A stretch of DNA of 64,000 bases from Atopobium deltae (GTDB lineage Bacteria > Actinomycetota > Coriobacteriia > Coriobacteriales > Atopobiaceae): contig NZ_KQ959486.1 of assembly GCF_001552785.1 (NCBI RefSeq), positions 1-64,000 of the forward strand, read 5' to 3'. Numbering within the stretch: the first letter of the stretch is position 1; every line of letters begins with the position of its first letter. Of the stretch, positions 56,961 through 64,000 are shown in pieces. A model generated the notes under the pieces. It was not told the DNA's origin. It made no database searches and saw only the letters and a program-made list of their open reading frames with translations. Both the position numbers and the translations under genes were made by a program.

Positions 56961-58727
56961 TTAGTGGCGGCGCTTTTCTCGATAGAACATAATAAGCGAT
57001 TGCGTTGATTGATCTTGTTGCTTTAAGGCCGTATCGTCATGAAATGCAGGCGTGATTTCGTGTGCAAGCTGTTTGCCCAGCTCAACACCCCACTGATCGT
57101 AAGAATTAATATCCCAGATGCTTCCTTCAACAAAAGTAATATGCTCATAGAGGCTCACGAGCTCGCCGAGCGCAAAAGGCGTAAGCTTCTCGCCAAAAAT
57201 GGAAGTCGTGGGACGGTCTCCTTCGAAGACGCGGGCAGCGACCATCCATTCAGCCGTGCCTTCGGCGCGTACTTCGTCGGGGGTTTTACCAAACGCGAGC
57301 GCCTTAGTTTGTGCAAGGAAGTTTCCGAGGAGGAGCTCGTGTACGTCCTGCAATGTGTCTTGCGTAGGGTGAACGGGGTTGGCAAAAGCAATAAAGTCGC
57401 AGGGAATTTTTCGTGTTCCTTGGTGAATAAGCTGGTAAAATGCATGCTGGCCGTTGGTTCCTGGCTCGCCCCAAAACAGCTCACCCGTCTGCGTGGTAAC
57501 GGACGTGCCGTCCCAACGAACAGATTTTCCGTTTGACTCCATTGTCAGTTGTTGCAAATAGGCTGGAAAGCGATGAAGGTGCTGATCGTAAGGCAATACA
57601 GCATGCGAGCCCATGCCAAAGAAGTTTACGTACCAAATATTGAGGAGCCCCATGAGGACGGGGACATTTTGTTGCAATGGTGTATTGAGAAAATGCTGGT
57701 CCATAGCATAAAATCCGCGGAGCAGCTCTTCAAAACGCTCAGGCCCGAAAGCTATGATGAGTGCAAGACCCACGGCTGAATCGACGGAATAGCGTCCTCC
57801 AACCCAATCCCAGAAGCCAAAGGCGTTGTCGGGGTTGATGCCAAACTCGCGCACGAGCTCTAGGTTGGTGGAGACCGCGACGAAGTGGTGTTCGATGGCA
57901 TCGGCGGCGGTTGGGAACGTAGCAGGGGCGGTTGCGGTTGCGGCGCTGGCTGCAGATACTGCGTTTGCTGGGGCGTCGTCTTGCGCAATCACGCCAGCCT
58001 TACGTAGCTCATCGAGCAGCCACGTTTTTGCACAACGGGCATTCGTTAAAGTTTCTAGCGTGGTAAAGGTTTTGGATACCACAATAAACAGCGTTGTTTG
58101 CGGATCAAGATCGGCGGTTTTCTCAGCAAGATCCGTTGGATCGATGTTAGAGACAAAGCGACACTGAATGCCTACGTCGGCATAGGATTTGAGCGCCTCG
58201 TACATCATGAAGGGACCCAGGTCGGAGCCGCCAATGCCGATCGAGACGACCGTTTTGATGCGCTTGCCCGTCACGCCGCACCAACGACCCGCGCGAACGT
58301 CCTCGGCAAAACGATACATGCGCTGCAAAACCTCACGCACGTCGGCGACGACATCCTGACCGTCTACCAGTAGTTTTCCTGCCTGATCTGCGGGGCGGCG
58401 AAGCGCGGTATGCAACACGGCGCGATTCTCGGTAGTGTTGAGGTGCTCTCCCGCAAACATTGCGTCGCGACGAGACTCAATGCCCATCTCGCGCGCCAGA
58501 TCACACAAAAGCTCGACCGTCGTGGGTGTCATAAGGTTCTTTGAGAGGTCAAACAGCAGGTCATTTACTTTAAAACTAAAGCGGGCTGTTCTGTTGGGGT
58601 CCTGAGAAAACCACGCCTTGAGCAGGTGCTTATTGTTGAAGACTTCCTGCTTGTGCTCCTGCAAGCGAGCCCACGCTTGTGTGGTGGTTGGATCTTTGGG
58701 CGTGTGCATGGTGGGTTTCTCGGACAT
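56961..58727 (-). CDS. pgi: Glucose-6-phosphate isomerase
   Basis: The 588-residue glycolytic enzyme has [59 protein letters not shown] and the active-site region [20 protein letters not shown]. It converts glucose-6-P to fructose-6-P. An Ala/Thr/Pro-rich insert (about 30 residues, [19 protein letters not shown]) lies in the middle and accounts for the extra length over E. coli Pgi (549). GAGAGGAACC precedes the ATG. Confidence 0.96.
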   Translation of the reverse strand: MSEKPTMHTPKDPTTTQAWARLQEHKQEVFNNKHLLKAWFSQDPNRTARFSFKVNDLLFDLSKNLMTPTTVELLCDLAREMGIESRRDAMFAGEHLNTTENRAVLHTALRRPADQAGKLLVDGQDVVADVREVLQRMYRFAEDVRAGRWCGVTGKRIKTVVSIGIGGSDLGPFMMYEALKSYADVGIQCRFVSNIDPTDLAEKTADLDPQTTLFIVVSKTFTTLETLTNARCAKTWLLDELRKAGVIAQDDAPANAVSAASAATATAPATFPTAADAIEHHFVAVSTNLELVREFGINPDNAFGFWDWVGGRYSVDSAVGLALIIAFGPERFEELLRGFYAMDQHFLNTPLQQNVPVLMGLLNIWYVNFFGMGSHAVLPYDQHLHRFPAYLQQLTMESNGKSVRWDGTSVTTQTGELFWGEPGTNGQHAFYQLIHQGTRKIPCDFIAFANPVHPTQDTLQDVHELLLGNFLAQTKALAFGKTPDEVRAEGTAEWMVAARVFEGDRPTTSIFGEKLTPFALGELVSLYEHITFVEGSIWDINSYDQWGVELGKQLAHEITPAFHDDTALKQQDQSTQSLIMFYREKRRH

Positions 58728-58819
58728 GATGGTTCCTCTCCTGCTATGGTTCGTGACAACGGCGTGTGACGGCAGCTTTTTGTGCCGACGGATTTGTGCT
58801 GATGGATTGCGGCGATGGA

Positions 58820-59365
58820 TTAAAACGGCTCGCCCAAAGGAGCAAGCTGCTTAAGATACTGCCAGACCTCGCGTTTCTTATCTTCCTGCACAAGCACAGC
58901 CTCGAAGTTGCCCAGATTCATGATGCGAATGCCCAACAAGTAGGCAACTACGCCAGCGTCGAGCATGGCGGCCTCAAGTTTTTCGAGGCTTGCTAACTCG
59001 TCTGCATACGACTCGCACACCACGTCACGCGCTTGCGGATCGCACACGATAATCGTTTCGGGGTCAAAGCTCGCGATGGCTTGACGCAGCAGGTCTGGTG
59101 ACAGGACTTGCCCAGTGCGTGCGCAGGTAGCAAGTCCTGCCCATGCCTGCGGCGCATAGCCCAAACGGTCGAGGGCTGCACGCAACGCTTTTCCGTCCTG
59201 TCCAGAAAAAAGACTTACTTGGTCAGCCTCGTTAAGACTGCCTTTTACAAAAAGCACCTGGGCGGCCGAGTTGCCCGACATATAAACACCCTGTTCAGAA
59301 AGATCCATAAACTCTTCCTTTGTCTTCTCGATATATGCGCGTTTATAGCGATCTCGTAAGGTCAT
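58820..59365 (-). CDS. Hypothetical protein, uracil-DNA-glycosylase-fold-like
   Basis: The 181-residue protein has [20 protein letters not shown] and [30 protein letters not shown], and [17 protein letters not shown], matching the order of motifs in family-4 UDGs (GEaPG..., Gk.LdraL, l.P..iv.lG..A). The catalytic GE[A/P]PG and HPS-type residues and the Fe-S cysteines are absent, so glycosylase activity is unlikely. It could be a degenerate relative. The ribosome site is weak. Confidence 0.5.
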   Translation of the reverse strand: MTLRDRYKRAYIEKTKEEFMDLSEQGVYMSGNSAAQVLFVKGSLNEADQVSLFSGQDGKALRAALDRLGYAPQAWAGLATCARTGQVLSPDLLRQAIASFDPETIIVCDPQARDVVCESYADELASLEKLEAAMLDAGVVAYLLGIRIMNLGNFEAVLVQEDKKREVWQYLKQLAPLGEPF

Positions 59366-59547
59366 AGCTGTTCTTTCGCGTCTACACGGCTGGACGAAGG
59401 GCTGAGCTTGCGAGTCGAGTTGCTGCTGGCTACTGCTGGCTGTCTTTAACCGAACCGTGTCTACAATTCACTCATATTCGTATAAAACAAATTGTACCGT
59501 GCGATTCAATTATGTGAAGCTGGGTACAAAAAATGTAAGTGAGAATA

Positions 59548-59561
59548 CTGTACCAGTACAG
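59548..59561. promoter_or_regulatory. Palindrome CTGTACCAGTACAG upstream of trxA
   Basis: Perfect 6-bp arms (CTGTAC/GTACAG) separated by CA, about 80 bp before the thioredoxin ATG, in a 275-bp gap. Could be a regulatory site. Confidence 0.35.
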
Positions 59562-59640
59562 CATCATGGGTGGCGCATCATTTTTTACGCGCTGGGCACA
59601 GAGTGTGCAGGGGTGCTGGGGCTGGGCGAATGGAGGAATT

Positions 59641-59961
59641 ATGGCAACGCAACGCTTGACGAGCGCAGCTTTTGAGGCATCGGTCGTCAACAACACCAAA
59701 CCAGTACTTGTTGATTTTTGGGCTTCTTGGTGCGGTCCCTGCCGTGCGCTTGGTCCTGTCATCGAGGAAGTTTCCGACGAGCTGAGCGACCTTATTGACG
59801 TGTACAAATGCAACGTCGATGACGAGGCCGACCTTGCCACCAAATTCCACATCGTTTCGATCCCCACGCTTATCCTTTTTAAGGATGGTCAAGCGATTCA
59901 CACCATGGTTGGCAATATGCCTAAGGCGGATCTCATTAAAGAGATTAAGCAGCAGCTGTAA
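59641..59961 (+). CDS. trxA: Thioredoxin
   Basis: The 106-residue protein has the redox site WASWCGPCRALGP (Cys31, Cys34), the cis-Pro loop VSIPTLILFKDG and VGNMPKADLIKEI. GGAGGAATT precedes the ATG at 59641; upstream in-frame ATGs have no site. Confidence 0.96.
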   Translation: MATQRLTSAAFEASVVNNTKPVLVDFWASWCGPCRALGPVIEEVSDELSDLIDVYKCNVDDEADLATKFHIVSIPTLILFKDGQAIHTMVGNMPKADLIKEIKQQL

Positions 59962-60175
59962 GTTGTACGCGAGCGCGTTGTAAACTGAAGGCTGTGCGCG
60001 GCTGCCGTGGGCTGTAAGCTGTGCGCGGCTGCCGCGCTCGGTAGCAACGCACATATGGCTGATTGTTAAACTGCTCGACGAGAAGTTCATCTGAACTGGT
60101 CGCCGAGTAGTTTTTTGTTGTTGATGAGGCTTGTTGCAAGAGCTTGCTGTGACGAGTGCTTGCCGTGCGATTTTG

Positions 60176-60670
60176 TTATTCGTCGAGCAAGATGATATCG
60201 GACGAGATAATCTTTTTGCCGCGCAACACGATTCTGCCGCAACTCGGACCCATGGCTGTACGCGGATAGGTTGGGCTTCCTGGGTTCATAATGAGACAGC
60301 CCGAGGGATCGTTCTCGATATACGGACGATGCGTGTGTCCGCAAATAGCAACGTCGCAAGTCTCGGGCTCAAGCATTTCACGATAATGGCACACCATCCA
60401 GCGCAGCCCGCCAATACTAAAGCGAGTGATTTTTTTCACCTGTGGGCCGTAGGTGTAGCAGTAGTCATTGTTGCCCAAGCAGGCGTAGATGGGTGCCAAG
60501 CGGTTGAGCTCGTCCAAGTTGCTCGGAGAACAGATATCTCCCGCGTGCACGAGGTAGTCGTTTTTCTTGAGCTCGGCTAAAAGTGCCTCGGAGAGAAACC
60601 CATGCGTGTCGCTTACGATGCCGACCGAAATTTCTTGTTCGAGCTGATCGTCGGCTTGCTGCATATCCAT
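60176..60670 (-). CDS. YfcE/MJ0936-family metallophosphodiesterase
   Basis: The 164-residue calcineurin-like protein has metal-binding motifs SDTHG, HAGD, LGNND, and CGHTHRPYI. The residue after the second motif reads MVCHYREM. It hydrolyses phosphodiesters; the cellular substrate is unknown. It is monocistronic, convergent with trxA. Confidence 0.9.
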   Translation of the reverse strand: MDMQQADDQLEQEISVGIVSDTHGFLSEALLAELKKNDYLVHAGDICSPSNLDELNRLAPIYACLGNNDYCYTYGPQVKKITRFSIGGLRWMVCHYREMLEPETCDVAICGHTHRPYIENDPSGCLIMNPGSPTYPRTAMGPSCGRIVLRGKKIISSDIILLDE

Positions 60671-60758
60671 TGTTCTCGCCCCTACTCTTTATACTGGCGC
60701 CGACTGAGGCACTGGCGCCACTCCAAACGTTGACACTACCTGGACGCTGGCGTCTCTA

Positions 60759-61484
60759 CTAAATACCAAGCGCACGCTTCAACGCCACAACCCGTCTGCG
60801 CGAAACGGAAATCTTTTTGTCGGGAATACCGCTGAGACCAAGCTGCAAAATACCGCTCGCAACCCCCTCGACATTCTCGACATACTCAAGATTAACAATG
60901 TAGCCCCGATGCACGCGGAAAAATCCGTGCTCGGTGAGCTTATCTTCGAGCTGCGCCAACGACGTCGTCGACAAATAGCGGTCCACATCGGTGTAGATGC
61001 AGGAATAATCATCCTTGGCTTCGATAAAACGAATGGAATCGATGGGGACGAGTACTTTGCGGCCGGCCTTCTCGACAGGAATACGCTCCACGGCGCCGCG
61101 GCTGTCCGTCGTCTCAAGAGGAAGCATGCGATTTTGCACCTTGTTGAGGGCTTGGATCAGACGCTCGCTTTCGACCGGCTTCATCAAATAATCAACCGCG
61201 TTGACGTCGAAGGCGTCCAGGGCGTACTCGCTGTGTGCTGTTACAAAAACAATGGCGGGAGGATTTTTGAGCTTGTGCATGGCCTCTGCCAGCTGCATAC
61301 CAGTGGTTTTGGGCATCGAGATGTCCATAAATAGAATATCTGGACGACCTTCCATGAGCTTCTCGACAGCTTGGCGTGCGTTCGAAGCCTCGACGATCTG
61401 GTTGATGCGTCCTGTCTCTTTGAGCAAAAAGATCAACTCAGAACGTGCCGGTGCTTCATCATCAACAATCATCGCTGAAAGCAT
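60759..61484 (-). CDS. LytTR-family response regulator (second system)
   Basis: The 241-residue protein has a receiver domain (VDDEAPARSELIF, Asp54 in ILFMDISMPKT, VDYLMKPVE) and a LytTR domain (IRFIEAKDDYSCIYTD, HGFFRVHRGYIVN, KISVSRRRVVALK). GGAGTGTTGCAC precedes the ATG. It is 201 bp downstream of its kinase. Confidence 0.95.
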   Translation of the reverse strand: MLSAMIVDDEAPARSELIFLLKETGRINQIVEASNARQAVEKLMEGRPDILFMDISMPKTTGMQLAEAMHKLKNPPAIVFVTAHSEYALDAFDVNAVDYLMKPVESERLIQALNKVQNRMLPLETTDSRGAVERIPVEKAGRKVLVPIDSIRFIEAKDDYSCIYTDVDRYLSTTSLAQLEDKLTEHGFFRVHRGYIVNLEYVENVEGVASGILQLGLSGIPDKKISVSRRRVVALKRALGI

Positions 61485-61685
61485 GTGCAACACTCCGTTC
61501 TTCAATGCGATAAACACATCTAATAATAGCAAAAAGCGGACGTTGTTTGCAGTTTTCGAATATACCGAGGTCAGGTGGGCGCTCGCGGCAGACTGATGCA
61601 GGATACGCGATGTGGCGTGTGGCGATGGCGCTGCGGGAGTGCGTGGCAACAAGTGCGACAGGCGGAGGCGTGCGCGGCGCACGTC

Positions 61686-62987
61686 TTAGCTCGCGGCGTT
61701 CGCCAAACGAATGGTGACTGACGTGCCCTCGTCAGGACGAGACATAATTTCGATCCCCGATTCGGCGCCAAAAATGTGCTCGATACGCTCGCGCACGTTA
61801 TACAGTGCAATGCCCGTGCCCTTATCGCCCGACGAAACCGTCGTGCCTTGCGCGTGGGCCACAAGGCGTGCAGCGTCGTCTTCGTCCATGCCAAGACCAT
61901 CGTCCGTAACAGAAATAAGCACGTCATCGCCCTCGGTTGTCACATGAATGTCAATGTGCAGGGGCCGATCGTCGCGCATGGCATGACGCACGGCATTCTC
62001 GACAATGGGCTGAATAATAAACGCGGGTACCAAAATTTCCTCGCAGCCCGCCTCCACATACTCGTGCTCGATAATGCGGTCGGCGCCAAAGCGCGCGTGC
62101 TCAAAGCCCAGATAGCGCTTTGTTTGCTCCAGCTCTTTGGCGATCGCGATAAGCGCTTCCGAATTCTCGAGCGTCTGACGATAAAACGACGCGAACTCGC
62201 GCAGCAGCTCGCGGGCGCGCATAGGATCGGTGCGCGTCAGCGCCGCAATCGTGTTGATTGTATTAAATAAAAAGTGCGGATTGATTTGCGCCTGCAACGC
62301 CTTGACCTCGGCCTTTGCCGTAAGCTCAGCCTGGCGCTCCAGCTCCCCCGCCGAAAGCTGAATAGACAGCAACTTTGACAAGCCTTTTACCAACTCAAAC
62401 TGCGGGCGATTCGCCTTGTGTGGATTGCGATAGTAAAACTTCACGACCCCGATGGTCTTATCGCGAACACGAAGTGGACCGAGAATACTCGCAGGAATGA
62501 TGTATTCGCCATTTTGTGCACGGACCGCAATCTGCTTGAAGATCGCCGTTTTGCCAGACTGCAGCACGCTTTTGGTCGCGTTGGTGTAGATGGGCGTTCC
62601 TGGCGGGCACAGCGCCATGTCGGCACCCTCGTAGCCCAGCACAAACTTTGTGTTGGTAACCACCACGGCATCGGCATCGGTATATTTCAGCATTATTTTG
62701 CAGATGGTGGCCGCATTTTGATAGTTGATGCCGCCCTGTAAGGTTTCGGACAGATGTGATGCAGCATGCAGCACGCGCCGAATGGCATTGGCACGAATCT
62801 CTTGCGGATAAAAAACACCGCCGAGCACCAGCACAAAGACAAATACCAATGCCGACGGCATGACAATTTCGAGCGCGAGGGTGTCGTTTTGGATAAGCAC
62901 GACCAACAGCAAACCAATCGCAATAATCCCGCAAACGCTACCAGCAATGCATATAATCTGATAGCCGCGTTCGTCGAGACGTTTCAT
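61686..62987 (-). CDS. LytS-like sensor histidine kinase (second system)
   Basis: The 433-residue protein has two membrane helices (residues 10-32 and 40-60), a GAF-like domain (90-210) and phosphoacceptor His238 in QAQINPHFLFNTINTI, then IVENAVRHAMRDD and DDGLGMDEDD with ATP-binding residues. It resembles the kinase at 16082 in layout. AGGAACAGCT precedes the ATG. Confidence 0.93.
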   Translation of the reverse strand: MKRLDERGYQIICIAGSVCGIIAIGLLLVVLIQNDTLALEIVMPSALVFVFVLVLGGVFYPQEIRANAIRRVLHAASHLSETLQGGINYQNAATICKIMLKYTDADAVVVTNTKFVLGYEGADMALCPPGTPIYTNATKSVLQSGKTAIFKQIAVRAQNGEYIIPASILGPLRVRDKTIGVVKFYYRNPHKANRPQFELVKGLSKLLSIQLSAGELERQAELTAKAEVKALQAQINPHFLFNTINTIAALTRTDPMRARELLREFASFYRQTLENSEALIAIAKELEQTKRYLGFEHARFGADRIIEHEYVEAGCEEILVPAFIIQPIVENAVRHAMRDDRPLHIDIHVTTEGDDVLISVTDDGLGMDEDDAARLVAHAQGTTVSSGDKGTGIALYNVRERIEHIFGAESGIEIMSRPDEGTSVTIRLANAAS

Positions 62988-63001
62988 AGCTGTTCCTAAC
63001 C

Positions 63002-63646
63002 CTATTTTCCTGCGATTCCCTGCGAGGCATCAAATTCTTGCGAGGCATTAAACTCCTGCGAGATCTTTTGCATAAACGGTACTCTCGCAAGGGCCGCTGC
63101 CAATGGTAAGCCTACTACATAAAGTACTACAGCTTCGCCTAATCCTGTAGTAATAAAACCAAACAAGTACATAAAAATGTAGGAACCCTCGAGCGAAATA
63201 GAGGTGAAGGGAATGGTATAAAATCCGAGCCCTGACAAAATGATGGGCAAATACGCAGGGACGATAATGGCATTAGCCAGCACGGGTCCTGAAAACGCGC
63301 AAAGACGGTTCTTGCGAAGTCTCCAGGTAAACCATGCCGCCAACAAGGTGGCAAGCGAACCAAAGATGACGTCTAGCAGACCGAGAACCCCAGAGCCGCT
63401 CGCAATGATGTTATATACATTAGCGATGATGCAACCAAGGGTGAGCCCTGGGATTGCCTCGGGCGTAAACAACGCTAAAACACACAGCGCCTCGGAAACC
63501 CTAAATTGAATGGGTCCCCATGCAAGACCACTTAATGCGGTAAGCGTCACAATGGATGCAGCTGCATATACGGCGGCGATAACACCAATACGTGCGATGT
63601 TTTGTTCCTTCAGTTCCTTTATCAGGCCTGTTTTTGTATTTGACAC
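63002..63646 (-). CDS. queT: QueT-family ECF transporter S component
   Basis: The 214-residue protein has five to six membrane segments and the QueT motifs AWGPIQFRVSEALCVLALF, PGLTLGCIIANVYN, and DVIFGSLATLLAAWFTW. It would bind a queuosine precursor and use a shared ECF module encoded elsewhere. The GTG at 63646 has GAGGAG seven bases upstream; an earlier TTG is less likely. The C-terminus has two EFNASQ/EFDASQ repeats. Confidence 0.88.
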   Translation of the reverse strand: MSNTKTGLIKELKEQNIARIGVIAAVYAAASIVTLTALSGLAWGPIQFRVSEALCVLALFTPEAIPGLTLGCIIANVYNIIASGSGVLGLLDVIFGSLATLLAAWFTWRLRKNRLCAFSGPVLANAIIVPAYLPIILSGLGFYTIPFTSISLEGSYIFMYLFGFITTGLGEAVVLYVVGLPLAAALARVPFMQKISQEFNASQEFDASQGIAGK

Positions 63647-63666
63647 TCGTATACTCCTCACAACCA

Positions 63667-63680
63667 AAAACAGTTGTTTT
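63667..63680. promoter_or_regulatory. Dyad AAAACAGTTGTTTT upstream of queT
   Basis: Arms AAAACA/TGTTTT are perfect and lie 21 bp before the GTG start, where a promoter or operator is expected. A preQ1 riboswitch signature was not recognised. Confidence 0.35.
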
Positions 63681-63817
63681 AGTCTAGCGCATTTCGCGCG
63701 GGTCGCTTTGCAAAGTTTTGGCGCCTTCCTAAGCTTCTACAGATTTTTTAAGCTTTTTGAAGGGTTGCGGACTTGTTTGTATGTCTTTAGCCTTGCTGCA
63801 CAGTCAGACGCATGCAT

Positions 63818-64000
63818 CTACTGCGCAGCTTGCTTGTGCGACTTTTTGTGCGGGAGCTCCAACAGTGCCTGATAGCTGTCATACATCTTTTGTGCCACTC
63901 TTGACTGAGTTTTTGTGTCATTCTTTTTTTGCCCAAGCGCAATGCCGTATTCGTCTGATGCCAAAAACAGCTGGTCATAGGCTATTTGCTGAACGCTCAC
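63818..64000 (-). CDS. C-terminal end of a hypothetical protein (partial)
   Basis: A 60-residue reading frame (QQIAYDQLFLASDEYGIALG, VAQKMYDSYQALLELPHKK) enters from beyond the right edge. It has normal codon use and no known domain. Its stop lies at 63818. Only the end of the gene is visible. Confidence 0.5.
   Translation of the reverse strand: MSVQQIAYDQLFLASDEYGIALGQKKNDTKTQSRVAQKMYDSYQALLELPHKKSHKQAAQ

Noticed and set aside
59457-59675. 72-codon plus-strand frame upstream of trxA
   Set aside because: No ribosome site, and composition and residues do not look protein-like; it overlaps the trxA ribosome site.
63660-63800. preQ1 riboswitch upstream of queT
   Set aside because: The GC hairpin GCGCGAAATGCGC and AAAAC are present but the type I pattern with the A-rich tail pairing to the loop is not.

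Overview
The window looks like a chromosome segment of an anaerobic, fermentative, low-oxygen Gram-positive actinobacterium, most likely class Coriobacteriia (Olsenella/Atopobium-like). This is inferred from moderately high GC, strong AGGAGG-type ribosome sites, a complete F-type ATP synthase operon, pyruvate formate-lyase with its activase, PTS sugar uptake, two LytS/LytTR-type two-component systems, an LPXTG-type surface protein remnant and a queuosine-precursor ECF component. No single marker in the window fixes the genus.

Layout. 1-4.6 kb: remnant of a DASS anion symporter, galU, a zinc-ligand-less homocysteine methyltransferase-like gene coupled to a DtxR-type regulator, and murA. 4.7-11.8 kb: the atp operon (atpI-B-E-F-H-A-G-D-C, minus strand). 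12-17.5 kb: two divergent APC amino-acid permeases and a LytS/LytTR pair. 17.6-25.8 kb: upp, rpiB, glpK, two TsaC/Sua5 paralogues, a lysophospholipase-like hydrolase, prmC and prfA. 26-28.3 kb: two tandem paralogous TPR-like proteins and tRNA-Glu, followed by an AT-rich scar with a DUF4143 ATPase remnant. 28.9-35.3 kb: a GntR-controlled sugar operon (galactitol-type PTS IIA/IIB/IIC, class II aldolase, triosephosphate isomerase paralogue, YjbQ). 35.4-44.8 kb: tRNA-Leu, Ppx/GppA, DivIC, MazG, Mfd, Nth, a MutY-like glycosylase, Rrf2 regulator, tRNA-Asp. 44.9-49.4 kb: a membrane protein, recR, ybaB, dnaX. 49.4-53 kb: pflA, a stand-alone glycyl-radical domain and a shortened pflB, so pyruvate formate-lyase is split over two genes. 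53-56.2 kb: small ORF, DedA, SRP RNA, a decayed LPXTG surface protein and an IS256-type transposase remnant. 56.2-64 kb: YcxB-like protein, pgi, UDG-fold-like protein, thioredoxin, phosphodiesterase, a second LytS/LytTR pair, QueT, and a partial gene at the right edge.

The genes together describe sugar uptake and glycolysis (PTS, Pgi, aldolase, TIM, GlpK), mixed-acid fermentation (PFL) and ATP-synthase-based membrane energetics, with repair and translation housekeeping between.

The most unusual signal is not a gene: a short oligonucleotide, CGAGAAGAYC (core CGAGAAG), is scattered through the whole window on both strands, in all reading frames and in intergenic DNA, far above chance. It has the properties of a DNA uptake sequence or another genome-wide nucleotide signal. 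It also seems to have seeded low-complexity linkers inside MazG and PrmC.
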